From Anaerotignum sp. (GTDB lineage: Bacteria; Bacillota; Clostridia; Lachnospirales; Anaerotignaceae): 14,670 bases of DNA. Made by a program: the position numbers and the translations under genes. Each line of letters opens with the position of its first letter. The first letter of the stretch is position 1. Shown in pieces: positions 1 to 6,079 of this stretch. Under the pieces are notes generated by a model. It was not told where the DNA came from, searched no databases, and worked only from the letters and a program-made list of their open reading frames with translations. The stretch spans positions 1 to 14,670 of the forward strand of contig JAHHTU010000040.1 in the NCBI GenBank assembly GCA_020024455.1, written 5' to 3'.

Positions 1-661
1 ATAGGAACTCTGTCTTTTTATTTTTATTTTGTAACATATCTATTGTAATCCTACAGCCGTTTGTATAGGCAACCACAAAATCCAAATTGACAAAATAACT
101 GCGGTGGCATTGATAAAACCGTGCGTCCAGCTGTTTCCCCAAATCCGTAATTTTTCCGTAATACTGAAACACTTCCTTTGTGGTATGGACATACATGATA
201 CGATTGATAACCTCACAGTAACAAATGGATTGTAATTTGATGGATTTGCACCATTGATTTGTTTGTATGAACAGACATTTTTTGTCCTCCGCTTTCTTTT
301 TTGCAATCATTCTATCCAATACCGCATACAATTTTCCGTCGTCAATGGGTTTACACAAAAAATCCTCTGCGTGCAATGAAAACACATCAAAGACATATGC
401 CGAAAAAGCAGAAATAAACACAATCGCACTTTCATTTCCTTGCAACCGCAACGCTTTTGCAAATTCCAGTCCATTCTGCACAGGCATTTGAATATCCAAA
501 AAAATAATGTCAAACGTTTGGTTTGCCTGTTGTAAATCTGCTGTGTTGGTGTATGTTTGCAATGTAAACTGTTCTTGTCTCTTTGTGAGTATCTGCGTTA
601 CTTTGTCTTGTAACAAATGACAAAATACCGTTTCATCATCACAAATCGCAATGTTTAACAC
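1..661 (-). CDS. LytTR-family response regulator, partial (C-terminus beyond window)
   Basis: A DNA-binding response regulator of the AgrA/LytR type. The 220 codons visible open with GTG at 661, preceded by an eight-G run that serves as the ribosome binding site; the gene then runs off the left edge. Residues 1-115 form a CheY-like receiver: acidic pair D8-D9, phospho-acceptor D56 in FLDIQMP, S84, and K104 in the CKP motif. From about 118 a LytTR DNA-binding domain follows, with the typical HRSYFVNL stretch. Such regulators are normally phosphorylated by a GHKL-type sensor kinase, often encoded next door; any partner here would lie downstream, outside the window. A promoter is visible at 711-739. 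Only the GTG start is possible, since no in-frame ATG precedes the receiver. Family assignment is secure; target and signal are unknown. Confidence 0.93.
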   Translation of the reverse strand, partial: MLNIAICDDETVFCHLLQDKVTQILTKRQEQFTLQTYTNTADLQQANQTFDIIFLDIQMPVQNGLEFAKALRLQGNESAIVFISAFSAYVFDVFSLHAEDFLCKPIDDGKLYAVLDRMIAKKKAEDKKCLFIQTNQWCKSIKLQSICYCEVINRIMYVHTTKEVFQYYGKITDLGKQLDARFYQCHRSYFVNLDFVVAYTNGCRITIDMLQNKNKKTEFL

Positions 662-706
662 AATCCCCCCCCTTTGGCTATGATGTTGCATTTTGGTATG
701 TATATG

Positions 707-739
707 GTAAATTGTACTATAAAATTTACAACCACGCAA
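707..739 (-). promoter_or_regulatory. Putative sigma-A promoter of the LytTR gene with overlapping inverted repeat
   Basis: On the minus strand a -35-like TTGCGT (734-739) and a -10 TACAAT (711-716) are 17 bp apart. The start codon is about 45 nt downstream of the -10. Arms GTAAATT (707-713) and AATTTAC (723-729) form an inverted repeat across the -10 box, which could be a regulator site. The -35 is a weak match. Confidence 0.5.
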
Positions 740-758
740 TCCACCGCTTTCCCACAAC

Positions 759-794
759 AAAAAGACCATTGTCCTTTATGTCAATGGTCTTTTT
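759..794. terminator. Bidirectional intrinsic terminator
   Basis: A perfect 13-bp stem (759-771 with 782-794, loop of 10) is built on AAAAAGACCATTG, giving U runs on both strands. It lies at the end of the small gene read from 1065 and overlaps its restored reading frame, whose distal stop is at 781-783. It separates that unit from the LytTR gene. Confidence 0.85.
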
Positions 795-1065
795 GTGTGC
801 ATAGATTTTCATACTGTTCCATCATCTGCCTGATATCTTGTTCTCAAAATAAATAGGTATTGGGAGCAATTTGTTCATCTATATTGGAAATTGCTACCAA
901 ATAATGCCATGCCCTGACATCGTCTATCTGTATGCAATCATCGTACATGATATATGCCATCGCCCATGCACATACCGCCTCTCTGGTGCAAGTTCCATGC
1001 AATACTTGTTTGATTTTCTTATCTATGCATTGTTTTGTCGGTTGTTTGATATATGCGTTTTTCAT
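781..1065 (-). pseudogene. Small unknown protein interrupted by an in-frame TGA
   Basis: The ATG at 1065 lies 6 nt after the stop of the 226-aa gene upstream, so the two are probably co-transcribed. Reading gives 73 residues to a TGA at 844-846. In the same frame the sequence continues without a break for 20 more codons (EQDIRQMMEQYENLC...) to a TGA at 781-783, inside the terminator stem. The continuation is protein-like (polar and amphipathic, ending next to a terminator), which suggests a roughly 94-residue ancestor with one nonsense change, for example Ser TCA to TGA. The alternatives are a truncated but functional 73-aa protein or a sequencing error. The product is helical and cysteine-containing. 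I do not recognise the family; small partner proteins of this size beside a larger unknown gene are often immunity-type, but that is only a guess. Confidence 0.55.
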
Positions 1066-1071
1066 ATGCTT

Positions 1072-1752
1072 TCAGTGGTTATTCCATTCACAGGACGTAA
1101 AATGCTCATCAAAGCGGTCATATGCACCGCAAAATAAATCTCCGCCCCAACCATCTGAGAACTGCACCTCTATAAACCGCCCTTGCAATGCCATACCCTG
1201 AGACACAATGGAGCGATACAATCCATCAAAGTTGAACATCGGAAACATCTCACGCAATTTCCCTTCCACATCGGTTTTCTGCAATGTACCATTATTAGGT
1301 TGCTCCCAAAATTCCTGCCACCAATCGGATACACTTTCCTCTGTGTCATAAATGGTGTCCAAATCCACGTCCTCCAAACGCTTTGGTATCACTGCCTGTG
1401 CAATTTCCCAAAACGGATACGCACACCCCTCCAACTCCTCAAACAGATGATATAACACACAATCATTGATTTGCTTGATATGTTGTTGTGCCTCTTTTTC
1501 TTTTTGGTTGTAATATGCGGCAAGTCCTTTTGCAATTTCTGCCCCATCTGTTTTACCCTGCAAATATGGAAATAGCGGCTGATAGTAAAAAGAGTCCGCA
1601 TCTTCCAATTCCTCTAAAATATCGGATACAGTATCTTCTATGGTGATTTCGCCTGCATCTGTAAATTCCTTGTTTGTAAATGTTCCCATGATACCCAGAG
1701 AAAATGTCCCACGCACCAAAAATTTATCTTCCCTGCAAATCACTTCTATCAT
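1072..1752 (-). CDS. Hypothetical protein, 226 aa
   Basis: An acidic, soluble protein with no signal peptide or membrane segment. I chose the ATG at 1752 because GGGGGGAG lies just upstream and because a promoter (1785-1813) places the transcript start to the left of the alternative ATG at 1800. The N-terminal 60 residues look like a beta-rich domain (MIEVICREDKFLVRG...). The middle is charged and helical (QKEKEAQQHIKQ). It is followed by a tryptophan-rich stretch (SDWWQEFWEQ) and an aromatic, glycine-rich end with EVQFSDGWGGDLFCGAY. I do not recognise the family. It heads a two-gene unit with the interrupted small gene at 781-1065. Its function is unknown; a role in toxin immunity or cell-surface biology would be speculation. 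Confidence 0.8.
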   Translation of the reverse strand: MIEVICREDKFLVRGTFSLGIMGTFTNKEFTDAGEITIEDTVSDILEELEDADSFYYQPLFPYLQGKTDGAEIAKGLAAYYNQKEKEAQQHIKQINDCVLYHLFEELEGCAYPFWEIAQAVIPKRLEDVDLDTIYDTEESVSDWWQEFWEQPNNGTLQKTDVEGKLREMFPMFNFDGLYRSIVSQGMALQGRFIEVQFSDGWGGDLFCGAYDRFDEHFTSCEWNNH

Positions 1753-1784
1753 ACCTTTCTCCCCCCAACTGGATTGTTTAGAAA

Positions 1785-1813
1785 AGTATACCATATCCAT
1801 GAGTAACTGTCAG
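1785..1813 (-). promoter_or_regulatory. Sigma-A promoter of the 226-aa gene
   Basis: On the minus strand -35 CTGACA (1808-1813) and -10 TATACT (1785-1790) are separated by exactly 17 bp. The ATG at 1752 lies about 30 nt downstream of the -10. This rules out translation from the upstream in-frame ATG at 1800. Confidence 0.75.
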
Positions 1814-1884
1814 TACGTTTTTTGATTGCACTTGCCGTTTCTGTCTGTCACTACACCATTTCGGAAACCCTGTGCTTACAACAT

Positions 1885-1923
1885 AAAAAATACACTCCTT
1901 TTCATCATCAAAAAGAAGTGTAT
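1885..1923 (-). terminator. Intrinsic terminator of ydbC
   Basis: On the minus strand the arms 1911-1923 and 1890-1902 pair over 13 positions, with one U-G wobble, around an 8-nt loop. Six U residues follow (1885-1890). The hairpin lies 11 nt after the ydbC stop. The wobble becomes a mismatch on the plus strand, so it works leftwards only. Confidence 0.85.
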
Positions 1924-1933
1924 CTATCTGTGT

Positions 1934-2152
1934 TCAAAATATGGTCATTTCATTGAGTATTTGTTTGAGTGTCATCATTTGTCCTGCTGTGATGGTCAGA
2001 CCTGCACCATATGCAGTGTGGTCTTTGTTCCATATTCTTAAATCATACACAGGCTCTCTGTTGTCCCATGAAATCAAATTCAACTCTTTCACCCAACCGT
2101 TATTACATCGGGATAAATTTCCGATATGCTGATAAATTTCATATTTTTTCAT
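1934..2152 (-). CDS. ydbC: YdbC-family single-stranded-DNA-binding protein (PC4 fold)
   Basis: A 72-aa protein of the PC4/YdbC family (transcriptional coactivator p15 fold). Members form dimers that bind single-stranded DNA; Lactococcus YdbC is the studied example. The sequence shows the family core: an N-terminal strand with EIYQHIGNLS, then GWVKELNLISWDNREPVYDLRIWN with regularly spaced aromatic and basic residues, then a C-terminal helix (MTLKQILNEM). The frame is open further upstream, but the ATG at 2152 has AGAAGGTG seven bases ahead and matches family length. It follows the small membrane gene by 71 nt and may have its own weak promoter (2253-2280). Its cellular role is not established; nucleoid, replication or transcription support is usually assumed. 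Confidence 0.88.
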   Translation of the reverse strand: MKKYEIYQHIGNLSRCNNGWVKELNLISWDNREPVYDLRIWNKDHTAYGAGLTITAGQMMTLKQILNEMTIF

Positions 2153-2223
2153 AAAAAACACCTTCTTCCAAATTCCGCATATCCACGCCTTTGTTCTGTT
2201 TATGGGCAGGCACACACAGCTTT

Positions 2224-2484
2224 TTACAAAATCGTGATACACATCGAAAAAAACAGTACCCATATCGGAAATACTGTCAAAACATAATCCAAATAAATCC
2301 AATATTTATAGAAATCGGGTAAATATTTTTTGTGATGCAGATATAATAAAACCAATAAGAACAGGATAGCCACCGCAATATCAACCAACAAGCAATAGAA
2401 ATTACCATGCAGAATTGCGTATACCAGCATTGCAATGAGTATCATTTGCAATATCATGATTGTGATAAAATATTTTTTATTCAT
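2224..2484 (-). CDS. Small membrane protein, 86 aa
   Basis: A very hydrophobic protein with three likely membrane helices: residues about 5-26, 30-50 and 64-85. A short basic loop (HHKKYLPDFYKYW) lies between the second and third. The ATG at 2484 is chosen because GGGGAG precedes it by 6 nt. The longer frame from 2547 begins inside the upstream gene and lacks a ribosome binding site. It lies 29 nt after the stop of a second three-helix membrane protein (2514-2789), so the two are probably one operon and perhaps one complex. I do not recognise the family, and no catalytic motif is visible. Confidence 0.72.
   Translation of the reverse strand: MNKKYFITIMILQMILIAMLVYAILHGNFYCLLVDIAVAILFLLVLLYLHHKKYLPDFYKYWIYLDYVLTVFPIWVLFFSMCITIL
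2253..2280 (-). promoter_or_regulatory. Possible promoter of ydbC
   Basis: TTGACA (2275-2280) and TACTGT (2253-2258) lie 16 bp apart on the minus strand, inside the 3' end of the preceding membrane-protein gene. The -35 is perfect and the -10 is poor. ACAGTA/TACTGT also form a short inverted repeat here. It would give ydbC an independent start with a leader of about 95 nt. Confidence 0.35.
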
Positions 2485-2513
2485 GCTGTTCTCCCCATAC
2501 GATTGTAATGTTG

Positions 2514-2789
2514 TTATACCCAAAACAGATAAATATAATAAAAACATAACCCGATACTATGTAATATGGTGATGCGAAATGCGAAAGTATGCATTTGTTG
2601 TTTTTTAGGCTTCCATATTGTTGTACAATAAATCGAAAATCCCAATGCAATGGATAATAAAAAGCCACTGCCAATATCCAATAAATTTTTCAAATATGGT
2701 ATTTCCGAAAATTGCATACAAATTGGTTTTTGCAACACAATACAAACAAGTGCAATCAAATCCAATACGAAAATCATAAACAGCCGCAT
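2514..2789 (-). CDS. Small membrane protein, 91 aa
   Basis: First gene of a two-gene membrane-protein operon. The ATG at 2789 is preceded by GAGGTGGG at a good distance. Three hydrophobic segments are visible: about residues 1-20, 35-58 and 70-90. They are separated by a polar loop (ICMQFSEIPYLKN) and a basic loop (WKPKKQQMHTF). It has no lipobox and no recognisable motif. A near-consensus promoter (2875-2903) with an inverted repeat touching the -10 suggests active regulation of this unit. Its function is unknown. The competing frame at 2477-2674 has no ribosome binding site and overlaps both genes, so I rejected it. Confidence 0.72.
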   Translation of the reverse strand: MRLFMIFVLDLIALVCIVLQKPICMQFSEIPYLKNLLDIGSGFLLSIALGFSIYCTTIWKPKKQQMHTFAFRITILHSIGLCFYYIYLFWV

Positions 2790-2832
2790 AAATACCCACC
2801 TCTACACAATACAAGGTTTTCGTATGTCTATC

Positions 2833-2903
2833 ATATCTTATATATCACAAATGCTTCTCTATGCTATAAGATATATTATAACAAATCCTCTTTTTATTGT
2901 CTA
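2833..2903 (-). promoter_or_regulatory. Strong promoter with abutting 10-bp inverted repeat
   Basis: On the minus strand -35 TAGACA (2898-2903), a 17-bp spacer and a perfect -10 TATAAT (2875-2880) stand about 85 nt before the 91-aa membrane gene. The perfect inverted repeat ATATCTTATA/TATAAGATAT (2833-2842 and 2865-2874, 22-nt gap) touches the -10 and spans the expected transcription start. It is either an operator or a hairpin at the 5' end of the mRNA. Confidence 0.78.
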
Positions 2904-2917
2904 GCATAAACAAATCA

Positions 2918-3008
2918 GGACTACCCCGTTCAGCAGGCGGTTTGCTCTGCCCATAGAAGAGACTTTTCGCAGTTGCACTTGCAAATATCCTCGCATAGTC
3001 CGGGGTTT
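2918..3008. ncRNA. Candidate structured RNA or palindromic element with pseudoknot-like arms
   Basis: A GC-richer island in an AT-rich gap between the chemoreceptor terminator and the membrane-operon promoter. Two pairs of complementary arms cross. GGACTA (2918-2923) can pair with TAGTCC (2996-3001), and the directly adjoining CCCCG (2924-2928) with CGGGG (3001-3005; the C at 3001 is shared). This is the order of an H-type pseudoknot, or of two alternative closing stems. Small inner hairpins are possible, such as TTGC-ACTT-GCAA (2973-2984) and GCAG/CTGC (2933-2950). On the plus strand it ends GGGG-TTTTATTT, like a terminator. On the minus strand an extended -10 lies just upstream (3015-3023), which would make it the leader of the small membrane operon. 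No reading frame in it is convincing. It does not match the riboswitch, 6S, SRP or tmRNA consensus motifs I know. Confidence 0.45.
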
Positions 3009-3011
3009 TAT

Positions 3012-3024
3012 TTGGTTATACCAA
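3012..3024 (-). promoter_or_regulatory. Extended -10 promoter element inside a 13-bp palindrome
   Basis: On the minus strand TGGTATAAC (3023 to 3015) fits an extended -10 (TGnTATAAT, last base off). Transcription would begin near 3008, at the edge of the structured element. The -10 sits in the perfect palindrome TTGGT-TAT-ACCAA (3012-3024). No -35 is visible; the upstream position is taken by the terminator hairpin. Confidence 0.35.
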
Positions 3025-3026
3025 TC

Positions 3027-3059
3027 AAAAAATGCCTGTATATAAAACAGGCATTTTTT
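3027..3059. terminator. Intrinsic terminator of the chemoreceptor gene
   Basis: A perfect 13-bp stem (3027-3039 with 3047-3059, 7-nt loop) on the core ATGCCTGT/ACAGGCAT has six U residues on either strand. It begins 9 nt after the chemoreceptor stop codon. It may also end plus-strand transcripts coming from the structured element. Confidence 0.92.
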
Positions 3060-3068
3060 AATAGTTTC

Positions 3069-5135
3069 TTACAATGTGAACTGTTGCATCATAGACTTCA
3101 AAATATTTGCTTGTCCGGACAGTTCCTCGCTTGCTGCCGCAGACTCTTGTGCGGTTGCGGAATTGGTTTGCACCACGCCGGAAATTTGGTCAATCCCTTC
3201 TGCGACGTTTTCCACAGCATGAGATTGTTGCTCAGATGCAACTGCAATGTTTTTGATTTTTTCTTCCATGTCATGCACACGATTCACCACTTTTTCCAAA
3301 GACACTGCGGTGGCATTTGCCAAGTGACTGCCTTTTTCCACTGCCACAATCGAATTTTGTATGAGTGTGGTTGTATTTTTTGCTGCTTCTGCGGATTTTG
3401 ATGCCAAATTTCTGACTTCGTCTGCAACCACTGCAAACCCTTTGCCGGCAACACCTGCTCTTGCCGCCTCCACAGCTGCATTCAGTGCTAAAATATTGGT
3501 TTGGAATGCAATACTGTCAATGGTCTTGATAATTTTACCGATTTCCGTAGATGACAAATTGATTTCTTCCATGGCAGATAACAGTTCTTTCATCTGATGG
3601 TTACTTTCTGTCACACTGGAACCGGCTTCCTGTGCAATTTGATTTGCCATGCCGGCATCTTCTGCATTGCTTTTGATATTTTCAGACAAACCATTCATGG
3701 TAGCCAACAACTCCTCAATCGAGGAAGCTTGTTCCGTAGAGCCTTGGGCAAATGCTTGTGCGGCAAGTGCTACTTGTTCGGAGCCATTTTGTACTTGGTC
3801 AGCGGTTTCTCCAATCTGATAAAGTGTTTGGCTCAATGTTTCACGAATTTTTCGCATATCTTCTAATATATGGATATATTCTCCCACATATCGCTCCGTG
3901 CATTGAGAACTTACGTGGAAATTTCCTTTTGCCATTTCTCCCAGACAATAATTGATATCTTTGATAATGATGGTTAAATCATCGCTTGTTTGTGTGAAAA
4001 TCTGTGCCAATTTTCCCAATTCATCATCGTGCAATGTAATTTCACACGCTGTTTTAGACAAATCACAACAACGCATTTTCTCTGCCAACTGCATCACATA
4101 AGAAATCGGAGAAAGCGATTTTTTAATAATTCTGTATGTAAAAATACTCAGCAACAATACACCGGCTGCACAAACCAACACAATGATTCTTGTCATAACA
4201 TTTTCACCGGCAAATACTTCTTCCTTATTGACTGCAAACCCACTTGACCAACATAAATTGGTTCCTTCCAATGTAATGGGGATATAACTAATGATTGCTT
4301 TTTTGTTATCAAAATGTTTGTTTCTGCCTTCTGTCAGCAGTGTTTCTCCATTTTTTACTGCCGCAGAAATTGCCTCGCCGGTTTCTCCTTCAATATCCAT
4401 ACCGGTTCCCAATTTTTGTGCATCTGCGGAATCTGCAATATACACATTTTCTTTTGACAAAATGGTGCTGTATGCGGTTTGATATCCACCGTTTTCAAAG
4501 GCAATTTGATTGATACTGTCTGCCAATATGTCACAGTTGGCAACGCCTAAAAATGTACCGTTTTTGTCTACAACAGGAGTACTTAATGTCACCAAATACA
4601 CCGTTTCTCCATTTGTCAATTTGTATGGATACGGTTCTGTCACGTATGTTTGTTTGGAATCTCTTGCCCCTGCATAATACTCACCATTTGCATATGTCTG
4701 ATAATCATGTAAAATATCTATTGATATTTCTCCGTCATTCCGATATGCATAATAAGACAACCCGTTCGGTGTTTCCGGAAAATAACGATTGGGTTCAAAC
4801 GCAAAATATGCACCAAATATTTTATCACTTTCCAAAACACCTTTTAAGGTATCAATCAATATTGGCTGTGCATCTTCTTGCGACAATACACTGTAATGAT
4901 ATACTTCTTTTGCCAAAGATTGTGAAAACGCATTCATATTTTCCAAATATGCATATACCTTTGTCGCATTCATTCTTGCAATATAATTGACTTCATGATT
5001 GATGGATTTTGTTGTTTCTGCACGTGACATATAAACCACCACAGAAGATAACGACACCATAATCAATAATACAATCATTATCAGCTGCATGGGTATTTTG
5101 ATTGTCAAACTTGAAAAGAATGACTTTTTTTTCAT
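3069..5135 (-). CDS. Methyl-accepting chemotaxis protein with dCache sensor
   Basis: A membrane chemoreceptor of 688 aa that passes ligand signals to CheA/CheW and the flagellar motor. Order of parts: membrane helix 15-36; extracellular double-Cache domain about 40-305 (FAFEPN at 112-117, TEPY at 166-169, closing CDI at 201-203); membrane helix about 316-337; HAMP about 336-390 and a second HAMP-like segment about 392-438; cytoplasmic coiled-coil signalling domain 440-688. The hairpin tip is at 540-577 (QTNILALNAAVEAARAGVAG). It has no C-terminal pentapeptide tether. ATG at 5135 is preferred over GTG at 5153, since GGAAGGGGGA falls correctly before the ATG and overlaps the GTG. The W-Y pair of typical amino-acid-sensing dCache domains is Y-Y here, so the ligand is uncertain. 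It is a single-gene unit with its own sigma-A promoter and terminator, not a flagellar sigma-D promoter. Confidence 0.95.
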   Translation of the reverse strand: MKKKSFFSSLTIKIPMQLIMIVLLIMVSLSSVVVYMSRAETTKSINHEVNYIARMNATKVYAYLENMNAFSQSLAKEVYHYSVLSQEDAQPILIDTLKGVLESDKIFGAYFAFEPNRYFPETPNGLSYYAYRNDGEISIDILHDYQTYANGEYYAGARDSKQTYVTEPYPYKLTNGETVYLVTLSTPVVDKNGTFLGVANCDILADSINQIAFENGGYQTAYSTILSKENVYIADSADAQKLGTGMDIEGETGEAISAAVKNGETLLTEGRNKHFDNKKAIISYIPITLEGTNLCWSSGFAVNKEEVFAGENVMTRIIVLVCAAGVLLLSIFTYRIIKKSLSPISYVMQLAEKMRCCDLSKTACEITLHDDELGKLAQIFTQTSDDLTIIIKDINYCLGEMAKGNFHVSSQCTERYVGEYIHILEDMRKIRETLSQTLYQIGETADQVQNGSEQVALAAQAFAQGSTEQASSIEELLATMNGLSENIKSNAEDAGMANQIAQEAGSSVTESNHQMKELLSAMEEINLSSTEIGKIIKTIDSIAFQTNILALNAAVEAARAGVAGKGFAVVADEVRNLASKSAEAAKNTTTLIQNSIVAVEKGSHLANATAVSLEKVVNRVHDMEEKIKNIAVASEQQSHAVENVAEGIDQISGVVQTNSATAQESAAASEELSGQANILKSMMQQFTL

Positions 5136-5205
5136 ACCATTTCCCCCTTCCACTCTTTGTCATATTCCATATAATTTTGTAAAATACTTTTTAGAACATG
5201 GTATC

Positions 5206-5234
5206 ATTGTATATTAGTTTCTATGAACTGTCAA
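5206..5234 (-). promoter_or_regulatory. Sigma-A promoter of the chemoreceptor gene
   Basis: On the minus strand a perfect -35 TTGACA (5229-5234), a 17-bp spacer and -10 TACAAT (5206-5211) lie about 70 nt before the ATG. Confidence 0.85.
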
Positions 5235-5397
5235 TTTATTTGTTTTATTTTTTCATAATCATTTGATATATCTTTCATATTTTTGTTCATTTTATATACT
5301 TTTTGTATTTCTCCTGATTTTATATCGTTTTTATCCACCATATGATACAAAATCCTTACTATTTTTTAAACAAAAAAGAACATTCGCATTTTATTGC

Positions 5398-5520
5398 CTA
5401 AATGGCAGCAATCGTACCATCTGCAACCGCTGTTGCAACCTGACGCACTTGTTTGACACAAATATCCCCAATGGCATATACATCATTATGATAAAAATTT
5501 CCAGAACGCATGAAACCATG
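5398..5520 (-). pseudogene. C-terminal remnant of a thioredoxin reductase gene
   Basis: Between two stop codons the minus strand encodes 40 residues, HGFMRSGNFYHNDVYAIGD followed by ICVKQVRQVATAVADGTIAAI. This is the extreme C-terminal FAD-binding segment of thioredoxin-reductase-like enzymes (family pattern GVYAAGDxxxKxLRQVVTAxxDGAIAA). The key GD and the LRQ-type motif are kept. Nothing upstream matches: the frame is closed by TGA just before it, and 14 nt further on is the terminator of the flavodoxin gene. It has no ribosome binding site. The upstream 270 or so codons have been deleted or replaced, so it is a dead fragment. Confidence 0.75.
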
Positions 5521-5526
5521 TCATCC

Positions 5527-5567
5527 AAAAAAAGCAACAGACAAAACAATCACATTTTGTCTGTTGC
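5527..5567 (-). terminator. Intrinsic terminator of the bilQRS operon
   Basis: A perfect 13-bp stem GCAACAGACAAAA/TTTTGTCTGTTGC (5534-5546 with 5555-5567, 8-nt loop) is followed on the minus strand by seven U residues (5527-5533). It starts 16 nt after the flavodoxin stop. Confidence 0.93.
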
Positions 5568-5583
5568 CTTTTGATATCCATGT

Positions 5584-6075
5584 TTAAATCAACCAATCTT
5601 TGAGTTGTTGCAAATCTGTTTCATTCGGGTGTTTCAACGCCATGTCAAAATTGTCCAGTAACATTTTTGCTTTTTCATCATGCGGATTTTGTGCCAGCAT
5701 GGTTTCGTAACGTTTGCGTACTGCCTGCGGCATTTTCCCCTGACACATAAATCCGCTGTGTACCTCATTATCTTTCGGTATCTCTGCCATAACATTGTTC
5801 AGGATTTTTTCAAAATAAGATTTTTCCTTACCAAAACCTGCTGTCCCAAACAGATATACTGTTTTTTGGTGTACATTGGCTAAAAATGCCTTTGTCTGTG
5901 CATCACAGCTGCCTTTATCTGTCCAAAATCCAACATATATCACATCTGCTTTGCACGCCTCCAAACTGGGCTCTCCAAAATAGATACATTCTGCACTGCC
6001 TTTTTCTTTTTGAATTTGTTCTGCCAGCAAACGTGTATTGCCTGTTTTGCTGGAATATACCACTGCATATTGCAT
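5584..6075 (-). CDS. bilS: Flavodoxin-like electron carrier, BilS-type
   Basis: A 163-aa FMN-binding flavodoxin-fold protein. The phosphate-binding loop SSKTGNT (8-14) is typical. VIYVGFWTDKGSCD supplies the second flavin loop, and LFGTAGFG matches the third. The C-terminal 50 residues (QAVRKRYETMLAQNPHDEKAKM...) are helical. The ATG at 6075 is chosen because AAAGGAAG precedes it and it lies 4 nt after the stop of the reductase gene, implying translational coupling; the longer frame would run back into that gene. In the bilirubin-reducing operons known from gut Clostridia, this flavodoxin (BilS) accompanies the reductase BilR and is thought to supply electrons. The assignment rests on gene order together with the HGDR-bearing partner, since flavodoxin sequence alone would not settle it. 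Confidence 0.82.
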   Translation of the reverse strand: MQYAVVYSSKTGNTRLLAEQIQKEKGSAECIYFGEPSLEACKADVIYVGFWTDKGSCDAQTKAFLANVHQKTVYLFGTAGFGKEKSYFEKILNNVMAEIPKDNEVHSGFMCQGKMPQAVRKRYETMLAQNPHDEKAKMLLDNFDMALKHPNETDLQQLKDWLI

Positions 6076-6079
6076 TTGA

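Noticed and set aside
1..513. Minus-strand frames of 88 and 68 codons under the LytTR gene
   Set aside because: They are in another frame; the GTG-initiated frame gives an unbroken receiver plus LytTR protein.
844..846. TGA as a recoded (selenocysteine or tryptophan) codon
   Set aside because: Other genes here use TGA as stop and no recoding hairpin directly follows; a nonsense change or sequencing error is simpler.
4553..4990. 145-codon plus-strand frame
   Set aside because: Wholly antisense to the chemoreceptor dCache domain, no ribosome binding site, His/Leu-rich composition typical of a shadow frame.
5231..5341. 36-codon minus-strand frame rich in Lys, Asn and Ile
   Set aside because: AT-driven composition, poor ribosome binding site spacing, and its stop overlaps the chemoreceptor -35 box.
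5263..5574. 103-codon plus-strand frame between the chemoreceptor and bilS
   Set aside because: Runs through the trxB remnant and the operon terminator on the other strand and lacks a ribosome binding site.
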